Program-made: the position numbers and the translations under genes | The notes under the pieces: model-generated | What the model saw: the letters and a program-made list of their open reading frames with translations, nothing else | The model's database searches: none | What the model was told of the DNA's origin: nothing | Part shown: piece by piece, positions 17,798 through 27,400 of the stretch | How positions within the stretch are numbered: position 1 is the stretch's first letter | Layout: every line of letters begins with the position of its first letter | Assembly: GCF_024808665.1 (NCBI RefSeq) | Contig: NZ_JANUBZ010000013.1 | Location: 106,306 to 170,305 of the forward strand | Direction of reading: 5' to 3' | Source: Mucilaginibacter empetricola | GTDB lineage: Bacteria > Bacteroidota > Bacteroidia > Sphingobacteriales > Sphingobacteriaceae | DNA: 64,000 nt

Positions 17798-18892
17798 CTA
17801 AACTTTTTCTTTCTGAAGCAATGCCGGAACTGTCTTCATCAAAATCTTCAGATCGAGCCAAAACGAATAATTTTGTGCGTAAAAATTATCCAGTTTTTTC
17901 CTTTCACGTTCAGACATATCTTGTTTGCCTCGTTTACTAATTTGCCATAAGCCAGTTAAACCGGCAGGCCCCAAAAAACGCATAGACCATTCGTTTGATG
18001 TCAGCATCTCAGCCTCATAAACGGGTAGGGGCCGGTTTCCAACTAAAGACATATTGCCCAGCAAAATATTAAAAAGTTGAGGCAATTCGTCAAGGCTCGA
18101 ATTTCGTAAAAAATTGCCAAGTTTGGTTACCCGCGGATCGTCCTTAATTTTAACAAATGCAGCTTTTGTGCCTCCATTCTCACTTACGTACTGATTTTGT
18201 GTTGATAACTCAACCAACATTTTATCAGCATCAACTCGCATTGAACGGAATTTGTAAAAATCAAACACCTGGTAACCCGTTCCAACCCGTTTGCTTTTAT
18301 AAATAACAGGCCCCTTTGAGCCCAGTTTTATGGCGATAACAATGATCAGCATAATGGGCGACAGTAGAAGAATCATTGTTCCTGATATAAAAAGATCAAT
18401 GAAACGCTTACCAGTCGGCATACGGTATTCGATATCAACTTCCTTAACTATTTCGTCGAGCCTGGGCTTAATCAGTTTAAACTTTACCAAAAAGTTTAAA
18501 CGTTCGCGCAAATCCGACATGTTGAACGGATAGATATAAAAATCATGCACTTTTAAGCGCATGGCTGTTAATTTTAAGTCTTTATTATTTGACAGCGATA
18601 TCAGAACAATAATAACACCATTAAACAGAAAGTTCTTTTTCAGCCGTTCCGTTAAAGCAAAACATTCTCCCTCTTCATCTACTTCAAGCAAAATAATTTC
18701 GGGGATACTTAGTATAGATTGATTACCAAGATATTCCTCAATTTGTGTTAAATTATTATTGAAAACTATACGGAAGTATGGATTAAGTTCACTGGCTACA
18801 AGCTCCTTTAACTCCAAACCTGCGTACGCAATCCTGATGTGCGAACCTGCATTTTCATTCCACTCAGAAGCTAGGGGATGCGTCATATACAT
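17798..18892 (-). CDS. Receiver-like domain fused to bacterial sugar transferase (EPS priming enzyme)
   Basis: A 364-residue two-part protein. Residues ~15-140 resemble a receiver fold (IRIAYAGLELKELVASEL, PEIILLEVDEEGE, FNGVIIVLISLSN, then VHDFYIYPFNMSDL), but the usual phospho-acceptor and acidic pocket are not clearly kept. From ~160 it is a polyprenyl-phosphate sugar-1-phosphate transferase: a membrane hairpin (RFIDLFISGTMILLLSPIML), KSKRVGTGYQVFDFYKFRSM, then DDPRVTKLGNFLRNSSLDEL and GNMSLVGNRPLP. It would transfer the first sugar phosphate to undecaprenyl phosphate. It overlaps the upstream response regulator gene by 29 bp, suggesting tight coupling of signal and priming step. Confidence 0.87.
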   Translation of the reverse strand: MYMTHPLASEWNENAGSHIRIAYAGLELKELVASELNPYFRIVFNNNLTQIEEYLGNQSILSIPEIILLEVDEEGECFALTERLKKNFLFNGVIIVLISLSNNKDLKLTAMRLKVHDFYIYPFNMSDLRERLNFLVKFKLIKPRLDEIVKEVDIEYRMPTGKRFIDLFISGTMILLLSPIMLIIVIAIKLGSKGPVIYKSKRVGTGYQVFDFYKFRSMRVDADKMLVELSTQNQYVSENGGTKAAFVKIKDDPRVTKLGNFLRNSSLDELPQLFNILLGNMSLVGNRPLPVYEAEMLTSNEWSMRFLGPAGLTGLWQISKRGKQDMSERERKKLDNFYAQNYSFWLDLKILMKTVPALLQKEKV

Positions 18893-19253
18893 TTAGTACT
18901 TGTGCAATTGCAGATTTTAATGAAGTGGGATTAAAAGGCTTAGGCATATAGGCATCAACCTGAAATGGCATGTTATTTACCTGCTCTTCGAGGTCATGCG
19001 CGGCTGATAACATAAAAATAGGGATGTCTCGAAAAAGGCCGCTTATTTTAACGTTTTTTATGAATGACTGTCCATCAAAATACGGCATTTGAAGGTCAGA
19101 AATAATTAACTCGGGAATATTGCCATCCTCCAGCCAGGAGAATGCATCTATACCACTATTTCTTACTATTATTTCGTAATCTTTAGAAAGAATAAAATTC
19201 AGCAGCTTTAAAATACTCAAGTCGTCATCAACAATTAGAATCCTTTTTTTCAT
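18864..19253 (-). CDS. Single-domain response regulator (CheY-like)
   Basis: A 129-residue receiver domain without an output domain. The acidic pocket D9-D11 (LIVDDDLS), phospho-acceptor D53 in IISDLQMPYFDG, the Ser/Thr switch S83 in MLSAAHD and K105 in YMPKPFNP are all present, so it should be phosphorylatable. It is the first gene of the EPS operon; its 3' end overlaps the receiver-like/sugar-transferase gene. No histidine kinase is encoded nearby, so the partner kinase must be elsewhere. Such a regulator could control EPS synthesis by contact with the sugar transferase or the Wzc-like protein; that target is inference. Confidence 0.9.
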   Translation of the reverse strand: MKKRILIVDDDLSILKLLNFILSKDYEIIVRNSGIDAFSWLEDGNIPELIISDLQMPYFDGQSFIKNVKISGLFRDIPIFMLSAAHDLEEQVNNMPFQVDAYMPKPFNPTSLKSAIAQVLNVYDASPSF

Positions 19254-19544
19254 ATTGTGCCCATCTGATTTTTTCTTTGAATTTTACTTCAATACGTATT
19301 TTTCCCTTAAAAGTTATAAATATCAATAATTTGAAAATCAAAGAGTATTGTGCAAACTACGATAATACTAGTTTTAAAGTTTTTTGAATCGTCAAAAAGA
19401 ATATATCCGGCAATAAAAATAGCCAAATAAGCTAAATAACCTATGTTTATTAAGAAATTATAAACTGTTGATAATAAATATATTAGCTAATGTTTAACTA
19501 TTGATGGTGTATTTTATTAATTTAAAGTTAATAATTATGGATTA
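19254..19544. other. AT-rich spacer between EPS operon and NRPS-PKS operon
   Basis: About 290 bp with no supported gene. It follows the stop codon of the Sfp-type transferase gene and precedes the response regulator on the minus strand, so it should hold the EPS operon promoter and perhaps the terminator of the NRPS operon. I searched for TAnnTTTG boxes on the minus strand and found none that match exactly, nor a strong hairpin. Confidence 0.5.
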
Positions 19545-20297
19545 TTAGAATTGAATATCCCAAAACCTTATATCATTAGCCGAACTATTGCTGCAAACAC
19601 TTGCTGCGTATTTTATATCGGGCGTAAATGAAGTGACAAAAAGATTGGAAATTGAAGAAATAAGATTACTGTTGGCAAAATAAGTTCCATCTGCAGCCGG
19701 TATCATTTTTAAATTTTCATCAAGACCCTTTCCGGTGGCCTTTGTTATGGCTTCCTTACGTGTCCAAAAAACAAAAAACCTTTCGGCTGATTTGCTCTCT
19801 ACTATTTGATTAATTTCATCGGTACTAAAATTACCACCCAACACATCGGCATATTTGAAGTTATCGTTGATGAATTCTATATCGGCGCCAATTGTTGCAT
19901 CAGCAATGGCAATCAATATCCAGTCTGATGAATGAGAGAGGTTAAATTGTAAATGGGGGTTATTTTTTATAAATGGTTTTTTATTGTCGCTCAAACCAAA
20001 ATCAATTAATGCAGGATGCTGACGCAAATATCTACCTAAAATATACCGAAGAGCTCCGCGACTTACAATAAACCTGTTTTTGTCTTTCAGCTGATAGTAT
20101 TTGTTACTCCTTTCTAATTCGGTGGGGTTTAAAAGAGAAATAAAATAGTTAAGGTTTGGTAAATTCGAACTGATATTGATTCGCCAGATGTCGATATTAC
20201 CATCTTTAATCAGATATTCACAACCGGCCTCGCTTTGCCAGGTAATATTATCAAGACTACGGTTTGTGATTTTAATTATGCTCATAAGACTTGCCAC
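19545..20297 (-). CDS. Sfp-type 4'-phosphopantetheinyl transferase
   Basis: A 250-residue transferase that moves phosphopantetheine from CoA to the serine of carrier domains. Motifs: LQFNLSHS near 116-123 (P2-like), the metal-binding IGADIEF at 136-142, FSTDEI at 157-162, and FWTRKEAITKATGKGL at 177-192. Length fits the Sfp/Gsp type of NRPS-associated enzymes. It is the third gene of the NRPS-PKS operon, 30 bp after the C-A-T-TE synthetase, so its natural targets are the carrier domains S558 and S1554 of the hybrid synthetase and S1053 of the second. It may also serve the A-T-TE synthetase in the EPS operon. A second ATG, four codons inside, is an alternative start. Confidence 0.9.
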   Translation of the reverse strand: MASLMSIIKITNRSLDNITWQSEAGCEYLIKDGNIDIWRINISSNLPNLNYFISLLNPTELERSNKYYQLKDKNRFIVSRGALRYILGRYLRQHPALIDFGLSDNKKPFIKNNPHLQFNLSHSSDWILIAIADATIGADIEFINDNFKYADVLGGNFSTDEINQIVESKSAERFFVFWTRKEAITKATGKGLDENLKMIPAADGTYFANSNLISSISNLFVTSFTPDIKYAASVCSNSSANDIRFWDIQF

Positions 20298-20327
20298 TAA
20301 TGGTGCCTATATAATTTAAAGGCGTTG

Positions 20328-23300
20328 CTATTGCTTAATAGAGTCGTCCAAACATTTTTGTAACTCGTTGGCAAATATTTTATCATTGGGAGCTTTGAAA
20401 ATAGTATTGTGTTCTCCGGGAATATCGTGAATGTTAACTCCTTTTAATGCGTAAGGCGTCCAGCCAAGGTATTCAAAATCATCCATATAAAACGTCTTTT
20501 TCTCCGCCCTGAACAATTCAATCTTAATATCCTGTGGCTTTAATTGATAATATTTTCCGGCATGTGCGTTCATTTTATCAATTTTATTTGAGTAGCCAAA
20601 AAAGCCTGCTTGTTTTTGCTCTTTACCATATTTCAAGCTCCAGTATGCCTTAATGGTTTTTCTTCTTATGGATTGTGCATTGCTATTTAATCCTTTTACT
20701 CCGTTTTTAAATCTTAAAGCATAAAGCACTTTATCCTTAAAAAAACGCATTCGTTTATAAGTTTTTACCAAAGGAGTGTCATAATGAGGTGAACGATAGG
20801 CATAAGTATCAAACATGGCCAGCATCTTAACTTCTTTTCCTAAAGCCTCCAATTGGCGGGCCATCTCAAAAGCTATAATGCCACCAAATGAATATCCTGC
20901 TAATGCATACGGGCCGCTTGGGTTTTGTTTTATTATTTCGGAGATGTAGTGTGTTGCAATGTCTTCCAAACGGTCTAACGGATCGTCGACGCCGTTAAGT
21001 CCTTTTGCCTGTAAGCCATAAACCGGCTGATCGGGGGACAGATATGCGGCCAATGTGTTAAACAGTAATACATTGAGCCCCGCGCCATGTACCATATAAA
21101 GTGGCATTTTGATGCCCCGCGGCTTTATAGGAACCAATGAATCCCAGGTTATTGATCGGCCACCCAATTCAAGCAGTTGGGCTATTTTTTCTATGGTTGG
21201 ATTTTCGAAAAGAGAGGCGAGGGGCAGTTGCTTTCCTGTCTCTTTTTCAATCCTGATCATAACCTGCACGGCAATAAGCGAATGACCGCCCAACTCGAAG
21301 AAATTATCGTACAATCCAATTTTTTCGACGCTCAAATATTCAGTCCAGATATCAGCAACCAGCTTTTCAATGTCTGTTCGGGGAGCCAGGTAGGTATTTG
21401 TTACAATGGCCGGCAGCACCTGTTTGGCTAAAGCTTTTTTGTCGACTTTACCATTTGGAGTTAAGGGCATTTCAGATACAACAATAAAATTGTCGGGAAT
21501 CATGTAGTCGGGAAGGCTTTTTTGTAAAGTATCCTTCCAGTACAGTATCTGTGTTGATGCGTGGTTATTAAGTACAACAAAGGCAACCAGTTTATTAATT
21601 CCATTGTTATCGGGTAATGAAATAACAACTGCTTCTTTTATTTCGTTTACCTGTACCAAATGAAACTCAATTTCGCCGGTTTCAATTCGATACCCACGTA
21701 TTTTTACCTGCGAATCAATACGGCCAAAGCATTCAATTTCGCCATTCGGCAGAAAGCTGCCCAAGTCGCCGGTGCGATACATTTTAACTCCTGTTGTTTT
21801 TGAAAATGGATCGTTGATGAATTTTTCCGCAGTAAGTTCAGATCGGTTTAAATATCCCTTACTTAAACCATCGCCGCCTATATAAATTTCGCCAGAAACA
21901 CCCGGTGGCAGTGGTTTTAAAAATTTATCCAGAATATAAATAGCGGTATTATTGATAGGCCGGCCAATGGAGATAACCGACTCTGTAGCCTTTATTTGTT
22001 TAACGGTTGACCATATGGTGGTTTCGGTAGGGCCATATACATTCCAAAGTGTTGATTGGGTATTTAGTATTCTTTGTGCCAGATCAGCAGGCAACGCTTC
22101 TCCGCCACAAATTACTTTTAAAGGATGTTGTTGATCCCAACCGGCCTCCAGCAAAATACGCCACGTATATGGAGTAGCCTGCATAATTGTAATCTTTTCT
22201 TTTTTGATAAGATCAAGCAGCGAACGGCCATCTTTTGCCGACGTTACATCAGCAAGTATAATTTGGGCGCCTGTTGTCAATGGTAAAAATAGCTCGAGAC
22301 CCGCTATATCAAAACTGATGGTAGTAACAGCAAGTAATTTATCATTTATGGCTATACCCGGTTCCCTTTGCATACTGATTAAAAAATTAACCAGATTATG
22401 ATGGGCTATTTGTACACCTTTGGGCATACCCGTTGAGCCTGATGTGTATAAAATATAAACCGAATCGTTACCGCTAACACTTACCTGCACATCAGTTAAC
22501 GGGTAATCAGTGAGCTTAGACCATATATCTTCAATTATCAGTTCTTTAGCGTTTGAATGATATTTGCCCTTGTATTTTTGCGAGGTCAGCAGTATAGCGG
22601 CTTCGCAGTCATCCAGCATATAATTTATCCGTTCGAGCGGAAATTGAGGATCAAGTGGAACATAAACGGCTCGGGCTTTCATAATTGCCAATATGGTAAT
22701 TACCATTTCGGTCGATCTGTCGAGCGCAAAGGCCACTTTATCGCCTTTTTTTATGTTGTTTTCAATTAGCAAGGCAGCTAATTGGTTGGCACTTTCATTC
22801 AGTTGCTGATAAGTAAGCTCATGTTGGTTGAACTTTATGGCTATTTGATGCGGCGTTTTTGCAGCCTGTTCAGCTATTAATGTATGGACGGCTGTATGCT
22901 TTGGATATGTATATTCGGTTTGGTTCCAACTATCTATTTGTTCTTGTAAACCAACTGAATTGAATGCAGGGACGTGCCCAATGAGTGTTTCGGGGCTGTT
23001 AACCAATTCCTGTAACAGGAACTCAAAGCCCTCCATCATTTTTTTGACGGTTGAAGGTTTAAAGAGTTGCGTGTTATATGACCACTCTATAGTAGGGGCT
23101 TCATCGTGCCCGGCTATATTTATAAATAACTCAAAGTTTTCGTACTCGCGGGGATTGCTGATTAATTGGTGCTGCAAACCATAAAAATTAACATCATTAT
23201 CAAGCCCCATATCAATATTAAACATTACCGGCACCAATGGCACTCGAGAAGGATCACGTGGAATGTTTAGTTTTTTGAGTAGACTGCCAAAAGTATATTG

Positions 23301-24437
23301 CTGATGATCATAGGCATCCAATACTTCGGTTTTACGCTGATTTAAATAGGTTTTAAATGAAATATCGCCTTTCGGAAAACTCCTTAAGGCCAGTAAATTA
23401 ACGCAATGCCCAACCAGTCGGAAGTTTTCTGTTGCTGCCTGACCCGCAGCCGGCAAACCTAATATAATTTCATCATGCCCCGTTAATTGCCACAAAAATA
23501 TCTCAAAAGAAGCCATCAGCGTGGTTACAAAACCGCTGCCTGCTGTTTTGCCAAGATGCTTTACTTTATTTGTTAAGTCGCTATTCAAAACCAAGTCTAA
23601 CCGCTGGCTTTTATAGGTTCGAATGCGTGGCCGCGGATAATCGACAGGAAGATTTAATAAATAATCGCTGCCTTCAAATTGCTTCAGCCAGTATTTTTCT
23701 GTTTGCAGATACTCTTTTGCCTGCATTAACGCACGCTGTTCTTTTGCGTAATTGCCAAACGATGATGCTATTAAAACGGGCAATGGTTTGTTTTGAGCAT
23801 AGGCGGAATAAAGACTGCTCAAATCCTGCATTATGATACCAATTGACCAGCCATCGCAAATAATATGATGAGCAATTAAGGTTAGCAAATACTTGTCATC
23901 AGCCAATTTGAACAACGAGGCTTTAAAAAGCGGCCCGATTATAAGATTGAATGGTGTGACTGCGGCTTGTTTGTTATAGTCACTTATAAAATTTCCTTGT
24001 TCGCTATCGGTTTGAGTTGAAATGTCTTTATAATCAACATCGAGCAATATTTCCTTTAAAATGCAGATATTCAAGCCATCGGCACTAAAAGTAGTTCGCA
24101 ATGCTTCGTGAAGCTGAACGATATTTGACAGTGCGCTCAATAAGGCATTTTTATTTAAATGACCGGTAAGCAATAAGGAAAAAGATTCATTATAGGCGCA
24201 ATTGGCTTCATTGCCGCCAATGAGGCACGAAGCCCATATTTCGGCCTGTGGCTCGGTAATGGGAGCTATGGCTACAATTTCGGGACCGGAAAAGGGATCA
24301 AACTCTACCGGGACAGTTATATACTTAAGCCCATCATCAAAGGCGGTGGAATTAGTCAATACTGGATGTTGTTCCTGTGGTGCAAACGGATCAAATTCAA
24401 CCGGGTTGATGTCAACTATTGTACTGTTATAAGCCAA
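20328..24437 (-). CDS. NRPS, C-A-T-TE terminal module
   Basis: A 1369-residue synthetase. The N-terminal tail repeats the motif PVEFDPF (residues 12-18 and 43-49). A condensation domain (~55-490) follows with intact HHIICDG (H190-G196). The adenylation domain (~515-1005) has YILYTSGSTG near 661-670 and K997 in NGK. The carrier serine is S1053, and a thioesterase (~1100-1369) has S1183 in GYSFGG, D1210 and H1343. Hand-aligned specificity residues are D-I-L-Y-I-G-V-I-W-K, resembling glycine-type codes except Tyr at 278. The opening of the C domain (PITEPQAEIW then CAYNESFSL) is of the kind I know after PKS-aminotransferase modules. It begins one base after the hybrid gene's stop, so it condenses that gene's beta-amino acyl product with an amino acid and releases it. 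Confidence 0.93.
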   Translation of the reverse strand: MAYNSTIVDINPVEFDPFAPQEQHPVLTNSTAFDDGLKYITVPVEFDPFSGPEIVAIAPITEPQAEIWASCLIGGNEANCAYNESFSLLLTGHLNKNALLSALSNIVQLHEALRTTFSADGLNICILKEILLDVDYKDISTQTDSEQGNFISDYNKQAAVTPFNLIIGPLFKASLFKLADDKYLLTLIAHHIICDGWSIGIIMQDLSSLYSAYAQNKPLPVLIASSFGNYAKEQRALMQAKEYLQTEKYWLKQFEGSDYLLNLPVDYPRPRIRTYKSQRLDLVLNSDLTNKVKHLGKTAGSGFVTTLMASFEIFLWQLTGHDEIILGLPAAGQAATENFRLVGHCVNLLALRSFPKGDISFKTYLNQRKTEVLDAYDHQQYTFGSLLKKLNIPRDPSRVPLVPVMFNIDMGLDNDVNFYGLQHQLISNPREYENFELFINIAGHDEAPTIEWSYNTQLFKPSTVKKMMEGFEFLLQELVNSPETLIGHVPAFNSVGLQEQIDSWNQTEYTYPKHTAVHTLIAEQAAKTPHQIAIKFNQHELTYQQLNESANQLAALLIENNIKKGDKVAFALDRSTEMVITILAIMKARAVYVPLDPQFPLERINYMLDDCEAAILLTSQKYKGKYHSNAKELIIEDIWSKLTDYPLTDVQVSVSGNDSVYILYTSGSTGMPKGVQIAHHNLVNFLISMQREPGIAINDKLLAVTTISFDIAGLELFLPLTTGAQIILADVTSAKDGRSLLDLIKKEKITIMQATPYTWRILLEAGWDQQHPLKVICGGEALPADLAQRILNTQSTLWNVYGPTETTIWSTVKQIKATESVISIGRPINNTAIYILDKFLKPLPPGVSGEIYIGGDGLSKGYLNRSELTAEKFINDPFSKTTGVKMYRTGDLGSFLPNGEIECFGRIDSQVKIRGYRIETGEIEFHLVQVNEIKEAVVISLPDNNGINKLVAFVVLNNHASTQILYWKDTLQKSLPDYMIPDNFIVVSEMPLTPNGKVDKKALAKQVLPAIVTNTYLAPRTDIEKLVADIWTEYLSVEKIGLYDNFFELGGHSLIAVQVMIRIEKETGKQLPLASLFENPTIEKIAQLLELGGRSITWDSLVPIKPRGIKMPLYMVHGAGLNVLLFNTLAAYLSPDQPVYGLQAKGLNGVDDPLDRLEDIATHYISEIIKQNPSGPYALAGYSFGGIIAFEMARQLEALGKEVKMLAMFDTYAYRSPHYDTPLVKTYKRMRFFKDKVLYALRFKNGVKGLNSNAQSIRRKTIKAYWSLKYGKEQKQAGFFGYSNKIDKMNAHAGKYYQLKPQDIKIELFRAEKKTFYMDDFEYLGWTPYALKGVNIHDIPGEHNTIFKAPNDKIFANELQKCLDDSIKQ

Positions 24438-24438
24438 G

Positions 24439-27400
24439 TTAATTCTCCCTTATTTTAACCTGTAAATATTTGCCTGGGTTGTTGTCATCGTTGATAAACC
24501 AACCTGGGTTTCCATCTTTATCGCGGCCAAGCCTGGCATCCGGAACCGGGGCTTCCGAAAATGAATATAATTCATCTTTTGCAGTGTTTGTTTGGTTTGA
24601 TGGGAAAAATCCTGATTCAATTAGCTCGGCAACACTTTCTCCAAATTTTGAAATGATTTGGTCAACATCGCCTTTAGTATGGGCCTCTGTTAAAAAACAG
24701 GGGAAAAGATCCCATATATGAATACCTTTTTCACGCATTAAAGTAAACAATAATTCACCGTAAGGTAATTCTTCTTTGAATTTTATTTTCCATAATGACC
24801 CAAATGATGGGACATATAATGGCAAATTAAATTTGTCGCAGATTTTATTTAGTTCATTGGTAAGATATTGTGTAAGTGAGTTTAAGTTTTGCTGTAAGCT
24901 TGGACCCTTTAGTTTCATATATTGCAATGAAGCTTTTGCGGTAGCTAAAGCAAGCGGGTGGCGTACAAAAGTACCTGCAAAATAAGTTACTCCAGCTTCA
25001 GGCTGCGAATCGTCGCCATATTGCCAAAACCCGCCATCAAGGGCATCCATATATTGTTTACCGCCTGCTATGGCCCCGATAGGCATTCCGCCGCCTATCA
25101 CTTTGCCGTAGGTCCCTATATCAGCCTTAATACCGAACATGGCCTGCGCTCCACCCGGGTGCATCCTGAAACCGGTTATCACTTCGTCAAAAATCAATAC
25201 CGTCCCAGCGTTTTGCGTTATTTGGCGTACTTGCTTTAAAAATTCAATGGGCTGAAAGTCAGGTCGCCGGCTTTGAACAGGTTCAACTAAAACTGCAGCC
25301 ACCTCGTGCGCTCGTTCGCGAATGATCTGTAGAGTTTCATCAGTGCCATAATCCAGGATCAACATATTTTGCACTACCTCGGGCATAATGCCTGGTGCGG
25401 CGGGTATTGTTTTTAATTTTTTAGTTCCGCGAACTAATACCTCATCGTTAATACCATGATATGATCCGGCAAAGGCAATAATTAAGGTGCGTCCGGTAAC
25501 AGTACGGGCAATACGCATAGCGCCCAATACGGCCTCCGAACCAGTATTGCATAAGGCAGCACGATCAAAACTGGTAAATTCGCAAATGAGTTCACAAACA
25601 TCGCCAGCTAATTCATGTTGCGGGCCGATTTCGTAACCATCTTCAACCTGTTGTAAAACGGCTTGCTTTAAAACATCAGGTTGGTAACCCAAAAAGTTTG
25701 ATCCAAAGCCATTTAAAGCATCAATATATTCGTTACCATCGATATCCCAAACCCTGCTTACTTTTGACTTATTTACAACTAATGGGTACACAATTTCTTT
25801 AGTGAGTGGTCGGAATCCGCTTACCACGCGCGGGTCGGCCATATGTGCACGATGTTTTTGCGTATACTCTTTACTTTTTGCTGTTTTTTTATTGTAACGA
25901 CTAATAAGCTGAGTTAAAAATGACTGTTGTTTTTCGGTTAAACCCTGTATCTGTTTTTCGATACGGGCAGTTGCACCAAATGGTTTTTTAACTTCAACTT
26001 GCTCTTCAGGCGTTAATTCATATTGTGCAGAAAATCTGTTAGTTGAATTGTTTTTTTCAACTGGCGCTTGAACTGGCACAGAAGTGTTACCTGAATTTTG
26101 CAACAGCGCCAATTGGCTTGCAAGTAATTGAATTTGTTGGGAAATTAAATCGAGTGTAAGGTTACCGTTAAGTTGACCCGACGCTTGAAGCGTTGGCGTA
26201 GGGTGATTATATTGTTGTGAAGGTAACTGCTGCTTAAATTGTTCTGCGGGTAAATTAGTATCTAAATAAGTTGCCAGTGAATTGATGCTGTTATATTCTT
26301 CAAACAACTTTCTGAATGTAATTGGAACATTAAATTGTTTTTTAAGATTAGTTGCTATTTGGGTAAGCAGCAAAGAATCGAACCCCATTTCAATAAAATT
26401 CATATCTACCGAAATAGCATCAATTTCAATGCCGGAAGCATCTTCAAATAATTCCTTTAACTTTTCGGTCAAAATATCTCGTCTCATCAATACGCTGTAT
26501 AACGGTTGTTGGGTTAGTTGTTCACTTATTTCAGGTTTCTCATTTTTTGCGACTGCCTCAATTCCATGGGGTTTGGGTTGGAGCCAATAACGTTTTTTAT
26601 CAAATGCGTAGGCCGGTAAGTTTAAACGAATGCGTTGCTGATTTTGGTAAAATAACTTCCAATCAGGCTCGGCGCCATTTAACCATAACAAACCTAATGA
26701 TCTTAATACGGAATAATACTCCGTTTGAGTTTCATTTTTTTCGAATCCGGGCAGAGTAACCATCGGATTAGTCTTCATTTGCTGACGTGCAAGCGTTGCT
26801 AATATTGAACCTGGCCCAACCTCTATCAAAATACTGTGATCATGCTCTTGAATAGTATCAATAGCATCCGCAAAGCGAACAGTGCGGCGTAAATGCTGCG
26901 CCCAATATTGTGGATTGGTTACTTCAGCTTCGCTTGCCCATCTGCCTGTAAGGGTGGAAATTATAGGTTTGATAGGAGGATTTAATTTAACAGTTTTTAC
27001 TACGGCCTCAAATGGTTCAACAATTTGATCCATCATGGCGGAGTGAAACGCATGACTGGTTTGCAGCAAACGGGCTGGAATACTCTTGGCGTCTAATTGT
27101 GCCCAAAAATCAGCTATAGCGTCATCGGGACCGGCTATTACACTAAGGTTGTAACTGTTAATAGCTGCCAGCGATATATTATCAGGCATTATGGCTTGCA
27201 ATTGTTCATTGGCCATCTTGACAGATAACATGCTGCCTTTTTTAACTTTGCTTACCATTTCGGCGCGGCTGGAGATTAAAAACAAAGCATCTTTAAGGTT
27301 GAATACCCCTGCGAAATGTGCCGCTACAAACTCGCCAATGCTGTGCCCGGTAAATATAGTAGGTTGTATACCCCAATGCGTCCAAAGTTTTGCCATGGCG

